A stretch of DNA of 5,417 bases, taken from assembly GCA_019420425.1 (NCBI GenBank), contig JAHZHG010000214.1, forward strand, positions 1 to 5,417. Reading direction: 5' to 3'. Below, piece by piece: positions 1 through 5,417 of this stretch. The first letter of the stretch is position 1. Every line of letters starts with the position of its first letter. The DNA comes from Clostridiales bacterium (GTDB taxonomy: Bacteria > Bacillota > Clostridia > Lachnospirales > Lachnospiraceae). The position numbers were made by a program, and so were the translations under genes. The notes beneath the pieces were generated by a model. That model was not told the DNA's origin, searched no databases, and saw only the letters and a list, made by a program, of their open reading frames with translations.

Positions 1-64
1 GTTGCCATCAGCGACGGATGGACAACCTCCTCCATAGCGGCGTCCGGGAATCCAATGTGTGTAA

Positions 65-358
65 AAAACTATATTTTTTTCTACAATAAACGGAGTATCA
101 CATTCCAAACTTTGGCATCAAAAAATGGCCGAAAATGACGTGGATTATAAAAGATTTGTTTTTGATGAACGTTTAATTGCAATTAAAGAAAAATCAGGAA
201 ATGTCGTTTATGGTATCAATATCCTTTTATTAGGGATTGCAATGATACTGTTTATTGCTTTAGGATATAAAATTCCAACGATAGTTACTGGAGTTATCTT
301 AGCCGTTCAGCCAATTATACTTGTTATTGTTAGTAATATAGTCGAGAAAAAAATGTAG
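65..358 (+). CDS. small two-helix membrane protein, possibly 5'-truncated
   Basis: The first ATG is at 125 and gives 77 residues. An N-terminal polar segment holds the stretch FVFDERLIAIKEKSGN, followed by two hydrophobic helices (about residues 27-46 and 50-69) and a basic C-terminus, EKKM. The DER...I..K.G pattern before paired helices resembles small DUF2178-like membrane proteins; that family link is a weak recollection. No Shine-Dalgarno lies at a usable distance from the ATG; the nearest GGAG (92-95) is about 29 bases upstream. The frame stays open back to 65, after a TAA at 62-64, with no ATG, GTG or TTG in between, so this may be the remains of a longer protein. Its GC content (about 29%) is far below that of the flanks, which suggests acquired DNA. 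It is the only plausible plus-strand gene here. Function unknown. Confidence 0.5.
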   Translation, partial: KTIFFSTINGVSHSKLWHQKMAENDVDYKRFVFDERLIAIKEKSGNVVYGINILLLGIAMILFIALGYKIPTIVTGVILAVQPIILVIVSNIVEKKM

Positions 359-367
359 AAATTGGTG

Positions 368-397
368 AAAACTGGCGGTTCTTGTTCCGGCAGTTTT
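368..397. terminator. possible bidirectional terminator hairpin
   Basis: AAAACTG (368-374) pairs with CAGTTTT (391-397). Three more pairs form inside after one mismatch, leaving a loop of about 8 bases. The A-run on one arm and T-run on the other let it act as a weak intrinsic terminator in both directions. It starts 10 bases after the stop of the small plus-strand ORF and lies beyond the LysR terminator, so it separates the two converging units. The GC part of the stem is short, hence modest confidence. Confidence 0.45.
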
Positions 398-463
398 ACG
401 CCGGCGTTTTCTTTGAGGCGCTCTGGACGGAAATCTGTGTCCCGGACGCACTTTCCGTATGAA

Positions 464-498
464 AGAAAAAAATCGAGGCTTCCGCAGAAGTCTCGATT
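464..498 (-). terminator. intrinsic terminator of the LysR gene
   Basis: AATCGAGGCTTC (471-482) and GAAGTCTCGATT (487-498) form a 12-bp stem with one G:T-type position and a 4-base loop. Read on the minus strand, the stem is followed directly by a run of T residues (complement of 466-472). It lies 42 bases past the LysR stop codon. This is a textbook rho-independent terminator and ends the minus-strand cluster. Confidence 0.88.
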
Positions 499-539
499 CG
501 TTCATCAGCTTATACTCAAGGATTATCCCTCAATTCTGT

Positions 540-1433
540 CTATTGGCGCAGTACCGTCTGAATTGCTGACAGAAAACGCTGTACCGTTTCCGATGGAGCC
601 TGCGAATGGAGCAGGCCATAAGGGATAGAATGATTCCATTCCACAGGAATGATTTTTAATAATGGATGTACATTATCCCAAGCCTGGACTGCCATCAGGA
701 CATCATTACTGTTTTCGCACCGGTTGAAAACATCTATGCTGTAAAAGTCAAAATCTACAATCTGAATCTCGCTGTGATTCTGCCAGATATCATCCCGGAG
801 CTCATCCACATAGCGGCTCCAGTCCCGGTGCATCAGCATCAGCTTTTCGCCGTATAAATCCTGAATGGTCAGCCTGTTTTTATCCGCAAGGCGATGATGC
901 ACAGATACTGCACAGCAAATTGGCTGTCTGGAAATTTCAAAGCCCGCGCAGTTTCTCAAATTCAGCATTGTATCGTCAAAGATTCCTGCAACCACATCAA
1001 TGTTTTGTCCCAGATTCCTCAAAATCTCCCTTGCATTTTCCGGTGTGTTCTCAAAGGGTACAAGTTGAAATTTTATCTCTGGGCAAAGCGCGTGAATCTT
1101 TGGCCAAAGTTCTACTAAAATTTGCGCCGGCGTCATGGGGGAGGTGCCGATGCGGATTACATTATCCCCCTCTTGCATAGCATTCTTCGCCCGAATTACA
1201 GAGTCCTTGCAATACTGAATCACATATTTTGCATCGTTATATAAAGAAGTTCCGGCCTTGGTCAGTGTCAGCCCGCGATGGGTACGCTCGAAAAGCTTCA
1301 CTCCTAAATCCGCTTCCAGCAGGTTGATCTGTTTAATGACTGCCGTAGGCGTAATATAGGACAACTCGGCTGCCTTATTAAAGCTCCCGGCATCCGCTAC
1401 CCGAAGAAATGTTTCCAGTTGTGGATTGTACAT
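540..1433 (-). CDS. LysR-type transcriptional regulator
   Basis: A cytoplasmic DNA-binding activator or repressor of 297 residues, the normal LysR length. Residues 4-63 form the winged helix-turn-helix, with the usual pattern FLRVADAGSFNKAAE, then TPTAVIKQINLLEADLG and LFERTHRGLTLTKAG. A linker helix follows, and residues from about 90 to 295 form the periplasmic-binding-protein-like effector domain (from VIRIGTSPMTPAQI). The start is supported by AAGGAGA at 1444-1450, 10 bases upstream. The stop is TAG; readthrough would add only eight codons before a TGA. It is the last gene on the minus strand and probably has its own promoter near 1588-1616. LysR proteins often control adjacent genes, so the upstream flavodoxin/DUF4405 cluster is the likely target, although LysR genes are more often divergent from their targets. 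The effector cannot be predicted. Confidence 0.95.
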   Translation of the reverse strand: MYNPQLETFLRVADAGSFNKAAELSYITPTAVIKQINLLEADLGVKLFERTHRGLTLTKAGTSLYNDAKYVIQYCKDSVIRAKNAMQEGDNVIRIGTSPMTPAQILVELWPKIHALCPEIKFQLVPFENTPENAREILRNLGQNIDVVAGIFDDTMLNLRNCAGFEISRQPICCAVSVHHRLADKNRLTIQDLYGEKLMLMHRDWSRYVDELRDDIWQNHSEIQIVDFDFYSIDVFNRCENSNDVLMAVQAWDNVHPLLKIIPVEWNHSIPYGLLHSQAPSETVQRFLSAIQTVLRQ

Positions 1434-1467
1434 GACGCTCGCCTCTCCTTCTTCTTAACTCAGCTGT

Positions 1468-1539
1468 TTATCGCTTTTGTGCCCATCCCTCAGACAGCTT
1501 CCACCGTTCCGCCGCTTCTTTTGCCGGCATAATTTCCAT
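1468..1539 (-). pseudogene. tiny ORF with helix-turn-helix start, probable gene remnant
   Basis: This 23-codon frame begins ATG GAA ATT ATG and contains PAKEAAERWKLSEGW. That resembles the first helices of short helix-turn-helix proteins whose N-termini read like AKEAAEKWGIS, common as 60-80 aa ORFs in Clostridia (from memory). AAAGGA lies about 5 bases before the ATG. The frame stops at TAA after QKR, where such proteins normally continue with the recognition helix, so it looks truncated and unlikely to bind DNA alone. It sits between the DUF4405 and LysR genes, 34 bases upstream of the LysR start. It could instead be a short leader ORF for LysR, or chance. Confidence 0.33.
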
Positions 1540-1783
1540 GCCGTTCCTTTCGGGAAATCCTTGCGTTTATCCAAAGTGTACAAGTATATTCTATTGTAAT
1601 CATTTTCCCAGCGCAAGACCGTTTTTTCGCCGGCCTTAGATTCTCTTTTTTCAATCGGTCATTTTCTTCCAACCATCTCCTCCCTTCCTTCTGATAAATC
1701 TCCAGCTGCTCGTTTATCCGATCAAGCATTCGCAGTGAAAAAGCCGATGAAGCCTCCTCTCTCTGCGAACTTATCCTGCTCAA
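1490..1783 (-). CDS. doubtful hypothetical ORF with coiled-coil-like segment
   Basis: A 97-codon frame opening with TTG directly after the TGA of the DUF4405 gene. AGGAG lies only a few bases upstream, so coupled translation is possible. Residues about 17-48 are charged and amphipathic (LDRINEQLEIYQKEGRRWLE and on to LKKEN), as in a short coiled coil. The remainder, rich in Arg, Lys and Cys, does not look like a folded protein. Its 3' end overlaps the small helix-turn-helix ORF in another frame and also covers the putative promoter, both of which argue against the tail. No family is recognised. It may be the relic of a former operon gene. The whole stretch 1434-1783 has no confident gene. Confidence 0.22.
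   Translation of the reverse strand: MSRISSQREEASSAFSLRMLDRINEQLEIYQKEGRRWLEENDRLKKENLRPAKKRSCAGKMITIEYTCTLWINARISRKERHGNYAGKRSGGTVEAV
1588..1616 (-). promoter_or_regulatory. possible sigma-A promoter upstream of LysR
   Basis: On the minus strand, TTGCGC (1611-1616) and TAGAAT (1588-1593) are 17 bases apart. The -10 matches the consensus at five of six positions, the -35 at only three. An overlapping TATACT could serve instead. The local AT-rich patch (1581-1610) contrasts with its surroundings. It would drive the small helix-turn-helix ORF and LysR separately from the redox genes. Confidence 0.35.
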
Positions 1784-2467
1784 TCAACTCCTGTTCCGTC
1801 TGGCCAGCTTTTGAATCCCCCTGGAAGTATAATGTGCCAGAAAAATAAACAGGCCCATGGTCGCAAGATACTCCGTAAAAAAGAGAAGGACAGGTCTTTC
1901 CGCATCAAAAAACACAAAGGAGGATGTCAAAAACATATAGGACAGAAACTGATTTTTCAGGAAAGCATAAAGACCATATCCGGCAACTGAGGCTGCAGCA
2001 ATACGCAGAAGTATTCGCAGCGGTTTAGCAGAAACCGGCCCGGCAGCTTTGCGCGCCATGCCTAGGATCATACTCCAGTGCAGGCCGAGATGCAGGGCCA
2101 TCAGCACAAATCCCCAAAATCCGGAAAGCACATGAAGTGGTCTTGCCAGTGCAATTCCTCCGGAAATCGGCAGGAAAGCAAACACCTCTCTGGAAAGTAT
2201 AATCCCACTCGTCATTAACCCGAACATGGAAAGCAGTACAGCAAAATTGGTCACGGTTTGGAGAATGCGCACAGGCGTATATTTCCCTTTGAACAGATGG
2301 CTATACCAGTTCCGGTTCAAAACATGATGGGCAATCCACAAGATCAGCATAGCCGCTCCCAGCCATTCATGGGCGGAATCCCCGGTCAGCTGCCGCGCCA
2401 TTAAAAGCAGCAATAGCCCTGTCATTATCATATCAATGACCATTTTACCTATAAATTTTTTCTTCAT
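1784..2467 (-). CDS. DUF4405-like multi-helix membrane protein, possible haem-binding electron carrier
   Basis: An integral membrane protein of 227 residues. Hydrophobic segments lie at about 10-27, 33-51, 68-92, 110-134, 152-170 and 193-213. Histidines fall in or near the helices: H33, the pair H47-H48 (LWIAHHVLNRNWY), H57, H112 (PLHVLSGFWGF), H126 and H130 (LHLGLHW), and H212. This spacing recalls cytochrome b-type four-helix haem proteins and the DUF4405 family; haem binding is inferred, not shown. A longer frame opens at an ATG at 2485, but the ATG at 2467 (MKKKFIGK) is chosen because GGAGGAAAGG (2473-2482) precedes it. The gene starts 54 bases after the flavodoxin lipoprotein gene with no terminator between, so the two are probably co-transcribed. 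It could pass electrons between the membrane quinone pool and the exported flavodoxins. Confidence 0.82.
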   Translation of the reverse strand: MKKKFIGKMVIDMIMTGLLLLLMARQLTGDSAHEWLGAAMLILWIAHHVLNRNWYSHLFKGKYTPVRILQTVTNFAVLLSMFGLMTSGIILSREVFAFLPISGGIALARPLHVLSGFWGFVLMALHLGLHWSMILGMARKAAGPVSAKPLRILLRIAAASVAGYGLYAFLKNQFLSYMFLTSSFVFFDAERPVLLFFTEYLATMGLFIFLAHYTSRGIQKLARRNRS

Positions 2468-2521
2468 CAGAACCTTTCCTCCCATTTGCAGCTAAGCGCC
2501 TGCCTCATAAACCCGGATTGC

Positions 2522-3292
2522 TTACTCTGCGGTTAAATTAAGGCTATTTACCCAATTCACCACATCCCCCTCTGCCCCGGATACGCTGTTCCGGGAAATA
2601 GAAAGTCCGTCGGAAATAACGGTTGCGTTCGGCTGCAATTCCGCGATCGTCTGAATGGTTCTGGAAAATCCACTTCCGCCGTGGGTAGTAAAGGGAATAA
2701 TGGTCTTGCCGCCAAAATCATATTCTTCAAGGAATGTATAGAGCGGCATCGGCAGATCGGCATTCCAGTTCGGATAGCCCAGGAAAATCACGTCATAGCG
2801 GTCAAGATTTTCCAGCTGTACCGCAAGCTCCGGTCTGGCATTGTCCGCCTTTTCGTTGTAGGCAAATTCCAAAAGCGGATCGTGGGTGGTGGGATAATCC
2901 TGCACTGTTTCAATAGCAAACAGATCGCCTCCCGTTTCGCGCTGAATAATCCGGGCAATGTACTCGTTATTACCCAAAACCTCTCCATCCGCTGCCACAC
3001 GGCTCGCACCGGCCACAGTATCCACGCCGTCTGTTTCCATGACGGAAAAGTATGCAATCAGGATATTCCCGCTTCCTGCCTCCGCTGTATCCGAAGCTTC
3101 TGCGTTTTCTGTTTCATGATCTGTGGATTCCACTGTACGTTCTTCTGTACTGCTGTTATCGGATTCTGTGGCCGGAGCCCCCGTTTCCGCCTCTGTTGGC
3201 GTATCCGCCGCCGCATTCTGGTTGTTGTTTCCACAGGCTGCCAGAGAAAGAACTAGCAGGACCGAAAGAAGTAATGCTGTCATTTTTTTCAT
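2522..3292 (-). CDS. extracytoplasmic flavodoxin-domain lipoprotein
   Basis: A 256-residue lipoprotein. The signal peptide MKKMTALLLSVLLVLSLAAC ends in a lipobox with Cys20 as the likely lipidated residue. Residues 21-75 are a flexible Thr/Glu/Ala/Ser-rich linker. Residues 77-252 are a flavodoxin_4-like fold: first strand ILIAYFS (77-83), GYPNW (172-176) in the flavin-contacting loop, and IIPFTTHGGSG (198-208). The usual short Ser/Thr-Gly FMN phosphate loop after the first strand is replaced by a longer stretch (residues 84-109), a variation I associate with a flavodoxin subgroup. It should sit on the outer face of the membrane and use FMN as a one- or two-electron carrier. The ATG at 3292 is chosen over one nine codons earlier because AAAGGAG (3302-3308) lies 9 bases before it. 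It follows the FMN reductase gene by 35 bases. Confidence 0.9.
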   Translation of the reverse strand: MKKMTALLLSVLLVLSLAACGNNNQNAAADTPTEAETGAPATESDNSSTEERTVESTDHETENAEASDTAEAGSGNILIAYFSVMETDGVDTVAGASRVAADGEVLGNNEYIARIIQRETGGDLFAIETVQDYPTTHDPLLEFAYNEKADNARPELAVQLENLDRYDVIFLGYPNWNADLPMPLYTFLEEYDFGGKTIIPFTTHGGSGFSRTIQTIAELQPNATVISDGLSISRNSVSGAEGDVVNWVNSLNLTAE

Positions 3293-3327
3293 TGAATTTT
3301 TCTCCTTTATTTTTATCATAATCTAGG

Positions 3328-3870
3328 TCAACCGATGCTTTTACCCATCTGGTAGGCTTCCTGCATAGCAGGGTTTCTTTGAATATCGCCAAGCTGCCAG
3401 GCCCCTGCGCCATAGATAACGCCCATTTCTTTTGCTCCCGGCAGACATTCTATGTAACCGCGCAGTCCGTCAACTGTCCGTTCCATTGCTGCCTTCCCAT
3501 CGGCCGCGGTAGCAATCAGATAAAACTCTTTGTTTTCCAGACCCGCTTTCTGCGCTCCACCCAAAGTACGGTCGATCATGGTTTTCAGCTGCGCACACAT
3601 CGTGTAAAAGTATACGGGAGTTGCCAGAACGATCACATCCGCATCCCGCATTTTTGCAATAACCTGTTCCATATCGTCCTGCTTTACACAATGCCCCAGC
3701 TTTTTACAGGCATAACAGCCAGAGCAATACTCAATGGTAAGCTCTGCGAGCCGGATTTTCTCCACCCGGTTGCCCGCTTCTTCTGCGCCTTTCCTCAGCT
3801 GATCGCAAAGCGTGTCTGAATTGCCGCCCTTGCGGGGGCTGGCTGAAATAATTAATACATGTTTACTCAT
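3328..3870 (-). CDS. flavodoxin-fold NAD(P)H-dependent FMN reductase with ISF-type cysteine motif
   Basis: A cytoplasmic flavoprotein of 180 residues, without signal peptide. The FMN phosphate-binding loop is SASPRKGGNS (9-18). Residues 49-61 hold CSGCYACKKLGHC, spaced C-x2-C-x2-C-x5-C, which fits the compact cysteine motif of iron-sulfur flavoproteins that hold a [4Fe-4S] cluster; some relatives keep these cysteines without a proven cluster. TPVYFYTMCAQLKTMIDR (84-101) is the conserved flavin-ring and dimer region of this superfamily. Probable role: electron transfer between NAD(P)H or ferredoxin and a partner through FMN, perhaps with the cluster; the acceptor is unknown. Its ATG overlaps the end of the cyclophilin-like gene by 8 bases, and AAGGAGGA (3881-3888) lies 10 bases upstream, so the two genes are translationally coupled. 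Confidence 0.9.
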   Translation of the reverse strand: MSKHVLIISASPRKGGNSDTLCDQLRKGAEEAGNRVEKIRLAELTIEYCSGCYACKKLGHCVKQDDMEQVIAKMRDADVIVLATPVYFYTMCAQLKTMIDRTLGGAQKAGLENKEFYLIATAADGKAAMERTVDGLRGYIECLPGAKEMGVIYGAGAWQLGDIQRNPAMQEAYQMGKSIG

Positions 3871-4375
3871 TTTCCTTTTGTCCTCCTTCCCCGCTCACTA
3901 ATTCCAAACGTACTGTTCCGGATTCATTTGCCATTGTCTCGGCCCCTGTTTCTGCATGGCCTAAGGGGATTACCTCCACAATGGTCTGTTCGTAAATATC
4001 ATCATAGAAAATCGCAAGATCAGGCCCGGCGTTCCAATAGCCAAAATCACCTATCTCATATTCTCTTGTTGTTGCCTCTGCGGAGGAAAGATGCTCCGGC
4101 AGCGTCATGCCTTTCGCAAAACTGTTCCTCTCGATGAGGGTCATTTCCAGCGGCAGCATTGCCGCCAGCTCCGCGGCAGCCCTCGAATCATTTAATGTAA
4201 TAACTACCTCTGTATTTTCGGTAATCATTTTGATTTGAGTACCTTCTGCACTCTTATAGCTGCTGCCTTCCGATCCATCGGTCTCCCCTGTATCCTGCTG
4301 CCCGGCCCCTCTGCAGGCCGTCAGAGAGCAAAACATAAGGAAGAGCAGTCCAACGCTAAGTACTTTTTTGACCAT
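3863..4375 (-). CDS. cyclophilin-like domain lipoprotein
   Basis: A 170-residue lipoprotein. MVKKVLSVGLLFLMFCSLTAC gives a signal peptide with lipobox LTAC and Cys21 as the lipid site. After a short Gly/Asp/Ser linker, residues 46-154 match the small bacterial cyclophilin-like beta-barrel (PF18050 type): strands KMITENTEVVITLND, then LPLEMTLIERNSFAKG, then IGDFGYWNAGPDLAIFYDD, with the family's GYW...G.LAIFY signature at about 112-124. These proteins are often annotated as cyclophilin-like because of fold; peptidyl-prolyl isomerase activity is not established. The frame is open to an ATG at 4489, but the ATG at 4375 is chosen because AAGGAG (4383-4388) lies 7 bases upstream and the signal peptide begins there. 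It may help fold, dock or stabilise the exported flavodoxins; that is inference from neighbourhood. Confidence 0.88.
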   Translation of the reverse strand: MVKKVLSVGLLFLMFCSLTACRGAGQQDTGETDGSEGSSYKSAEGTQIKMITENTEVVITLNDSRAAAELAAMLPLEMTLIERNSFAKGMTLPEHLSSAEATTREYEIGDFGYWNAGPDLAIFYDDIYEQTIVEVIPLGHAETGAETMANESGTVRLELVSGEGGQKENE

Positions 4376-4386
4376 AGCCTTTCTCC

Positions 4387-4545
4387 TTATTCCATACCTA
4401 CAGCGCATATCGTAATATATCCCGCAATACGATTTGCAGGCACGGTAATCTCCGGGTGTGCGCCATCCAGAATTATGCGTTTCCTGCAAACCCGTCTACT
4501 GTACGGGAGAACCGGATTTCCCATCCTCCCGTGCAGTTTTCTCAC
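4387..4545 (-). other. coding-like 52-codon frame in the gap between flavodoxin and cyclophilin-like genes
   Basis: Between the flavodoxin stop (4557) and the cyclophilin-like start, a minus-strand frame opens at a GTG (4543-4545) and runs to a TAA at 4387-4389, inside the Shine-Dalgarno of the next gene. Its second half reads like protein (RIILDGAHPEITVPANRIAG, then YITICAVGME). An AGGAG lies just 3 bases before the GTG. The first half coincides with the inverted repeat. No family is recognised. It may be a very small gene or the decayed end of a larger one. Confidence 0.25.
4499..4536. repeat. 11-bp inverted repeat / strong hairpin
   Basis: CTGTACGGGAG (4499-4509) and CTCCCGTGCAG (4526-4536) pair over 11 positions with one G:T pair on the plus strand and a 16-base loop. 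On the plus strand TTTT follows (4537-4540), as in an intrinsic terminator, yet both flanking genes are on the minus strand. In the minus-strand transcript the same hairpin lies 11 bases past the stop at 4547-4557 or so and about 120 bases before the cyclophilin-like start. It could protect or attenuate the message between the two genes, act as an antisense terminator, or be a dispersed palindrome. Confidence 0.6.
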
Positions 4546-4556
4546 CAGCTCCTGTA

Positions 4557-5192
4557 TTACTGCGCAGCCCCGTTCAGGCCAAGCTCAGAAAGCCATTGAT
4601 CAAGCTCGCTTGTTCCGCTGATCCGCTTTTCTCCATATACGGCCAAGCCCTCACAGGAATTAAGAAATGTCGGCATCGGCTCGTCAATATCACTTTCTCC
4701 GCTGGTACAGAATGGAATAATCAGTTTTCCAGTCAAATCATTGCTTTCCAAGAACGAGTTAACGGGAGCCGGTGTTGCGTGCCACCACACAGGGTAGCCC
4801 ACGAACACAATGTCGTAATCCTCCATGTTTTCCACGGTATCCGTCAAGGCCGGCCGCTCATTATTTCTGATCTCAAGATTAGATTCCATATATACGTTAG
4901 TGTAGCCATCCTGCGGAGTAATCTCAAATAAATCGCCGCCCGTCTTTTCTCTGATTGCGTTTGCAATGTTTCGCGTTGTCCCAGAATAAGAAAAATAAGC
5001 AACCAATACATTTGCATCCGGCTGTAAGAGAATCTCTTCCCGTAATTCTTCCACCTGTGAATCGGACAGTGAGTGATCCGATAAACGCCTGAACATAGCC
5101 GGATAGCGATAAATGTTATAGCCAGCAAACGCAAGGACAATAACCACCATTACCACGATTCCCACAATCAAGCCAATCTTACTGCGCTTCAT
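4557..5192 (-). CDS. membrane-anchored flavodoxin
   Basis: A 211-residue protein. KRSK at the N-terminus precedes one hydrophobic helix (residues 6-24), predicting N-inside, C-outside topology, so the flavodoxin domain faces outward. No lipobox cysteine is seen. Residues 62-206 are a flavodoxin_4-like domain with an intact FMN phosphate loop, AYFSYSGTTRN (65-75), the flavin-contacting GYPVWWHATPAPVNSFLE (132-149), and IIPFCTSGESD (158-168). It carries electrons through FMN. Two ATGs are possible; the one at 5192 is preferred because AAGGAGG (5200-5206) is 7 bases from it but only 1 base from the ATG at 5198. It is the most upstream intact gene of the cluster. The ribosome binding site overlaps the stop codon of the interrupted frame upstream, which suggests former translational coupling. 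Confidence 0.9.
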   Translation of the reverse strand: MKRSKIGLIVGIVVMVVIVLAFAGYNIYRYPAMFRRLSDHSLSDSQVEELREEILLQPDANVLVAYFSYSGTTRNIANAIREKTGGDLFEITPQDGYTNVYMESNLEIRNNERPALTDTVENMEDYDIVFVGYPVWWHATPAPVNSFLESNDLTGKLIIPFCTSGESDIDEPMPTFLNSCEGLAVYGEKRISGTSELDQWLSELGLNGAAQ

Positions 5193-5204
5193 GCCCATCC
5201 CTCC

Positions 5205-5417
5205 TTATAAATACTCCAGCAAAATCTCATCCATTTCCTCCTGGTCAAATTCCCAAGGATTACACTTCTTGATCTTGCAGGTATCAGCAGCCTACCTTGG
5301 CACCTTCCGTGTGCTCTCCACCGCCGATTTAAACTACCCCATCAGAATCCCCCCTTGGAAAACGGCCCTCCGATAAATATCCTATTGCAATGCGTTTGTT
5401 CGAACCGCTTGTTGTAA
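5205..5417 (-). pseudogene. 3' end of an unidentified gene interrupted by three in-frame TAG codons, partial
   Basis: A minus-strand frame runs from the window edge to a TAA at 5205-5207, 71 codons, with TAG at 5382-5384, 5334-5336 and 5292-5294 and no other stop. The four pieces read like one protein: AVRTNALQ, DIYRRAVFQGGILMG, FKSAVESTRKVPR, and a C-terminus with KKCNPWEFDQEEMDEILLEY. The composition is normal for a soluble protein and the last part is a plausible C-terminal helix. I do not recognise the family. Decay by point mutation (CAG or TGG to TAG) is the simplest reading; recoding of TAG is possible but unsupported. The stop lies within the Shine-Dalgarno of the flavodoxin gene, so this was probably the preceding gene of the same operon. 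No operon promoter is seen in 5199-5417. Confidence 0.5.

Noticed and set aside
1..60. Minus-strand piece reading HIGFPDAAMEEVVHPSLMA
   Set aside because: It looks protein-like, but it is only about 20 codons, a TAG lies just upstream in frame, and no start with a ribosome binding site is seen. Too short to call.
362..628. 88-codon plus-strand frame
   Set aside because: It covers both terminator hairpins and the end of the LysR gene; the product shows no coherent protein pattern.
2681..3256. 191-codon plus-strand frame opposite the flavodoxin lipoprotein gene
   Set aside because: It is antisense to a gene with signal peptide, lipobox and flavodoxin motifs; its product is rich in Cys, Arg and His with no domain, as expected of a shadow frame.
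3379..3819. 146-codon plus-strand frame opposite the FMN reductase gene
   Set aside because: It is antisense to a clearly conserved protein and shows no recognisable motif or supported start.
4235..4931. Two overlapping plus-strand frames across the cyclophilin-like gene, the gap and the flavodoxin
   Set aside because: They overlap each other and two well-supported minus-strand genes, and no domain is visible.
5191..5376. 61-codon plus-strand frame near the right edge
   Set aside because: It is antisense to the interrupted minus-strand frame, and its start overlaps the flavodoxin start and its ribosome binding site.
5205..5417. Genome-wide reassignment of TAG
   Set aside because: The LysR gene ends in TAG at the expected protein length, just before its terminator, and only one broken frame suggests otherwise.
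1..5417. CRISPR arrays, tRNA or rRNA genes, transposase genes
   Set aside because: No regularly spaced direct repeats, tRNA-like cloverleaf, rRNA segment or transposase motif was seen on reading both strands.

Overview
The window looks like part of a chromosome from an anaerobic, gut-type Firmicute (Clostridia, perhaps Lachnospiraceae or a relative). The grounds are strong AGGAGG-type ribosome binding sites, lipoprotein signals with Clostridia-like lipoboxes, and gene families (flavodoxin_4, cyclophilin-like, DUF4405, FMN reductase, LysR) that often sit together in such genomes. This is inferred from gene content; no rRNA or other marker is present.

Nearly all coding is on the minus strand, so the main cluster reads from right to left. 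At the right edge (5205-5417) is a reading frame interrupted by three in-frame TAG codons, probably the decayed 3' end of a gene. Then come a membrane-anchored flavodoxin (4557-5192), a 181-base gap with a strong inverted repeat, a cyclophilin-like lipoprotein (3863-4375), a cytoplasmic NAD(P)H:FMN reductase-type flavoprotein with an iron-sulfur-flavoprotein cysteine motif (3328-3870), a flavodoxin lipoprotein (2522-3292), and a multi-helix DUF4405 membrane protein with histidines suited to haem ligation (1784-2467). Spacing is short, with one 8-base overlap, so the last four are probably one transcript.

The 350 bases between DUF4405 and the regulator (1434-1783) hold doubtful coding: a coiled-coil-like ORF starting at TTG, a 23-codon helix-turn-helix-like ORF, and a possible promoter. 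A LysR-type regulator (540-1433) follows and ends at a clear intrinsic terminator (464-498).

The left end is different. An AT-rich block of about 300 bases (about 29% GC) with sharp edges carries a 77-aa membrane ORF on the plus strand without a ribosome binding site. It is followed by a hairpin that could stop transcription from either side.

Together the main genes suggest a redox module in which flavin proteins act on the outer face of the membrane (two flavodoxin domains carrying export or anchor signals), linked to a possible haem membrane protein and a cytoplasmic flavoprotein, under a LysR regulator. The electron donor, acceptor and regulatory signal cannot be read from the sequence.
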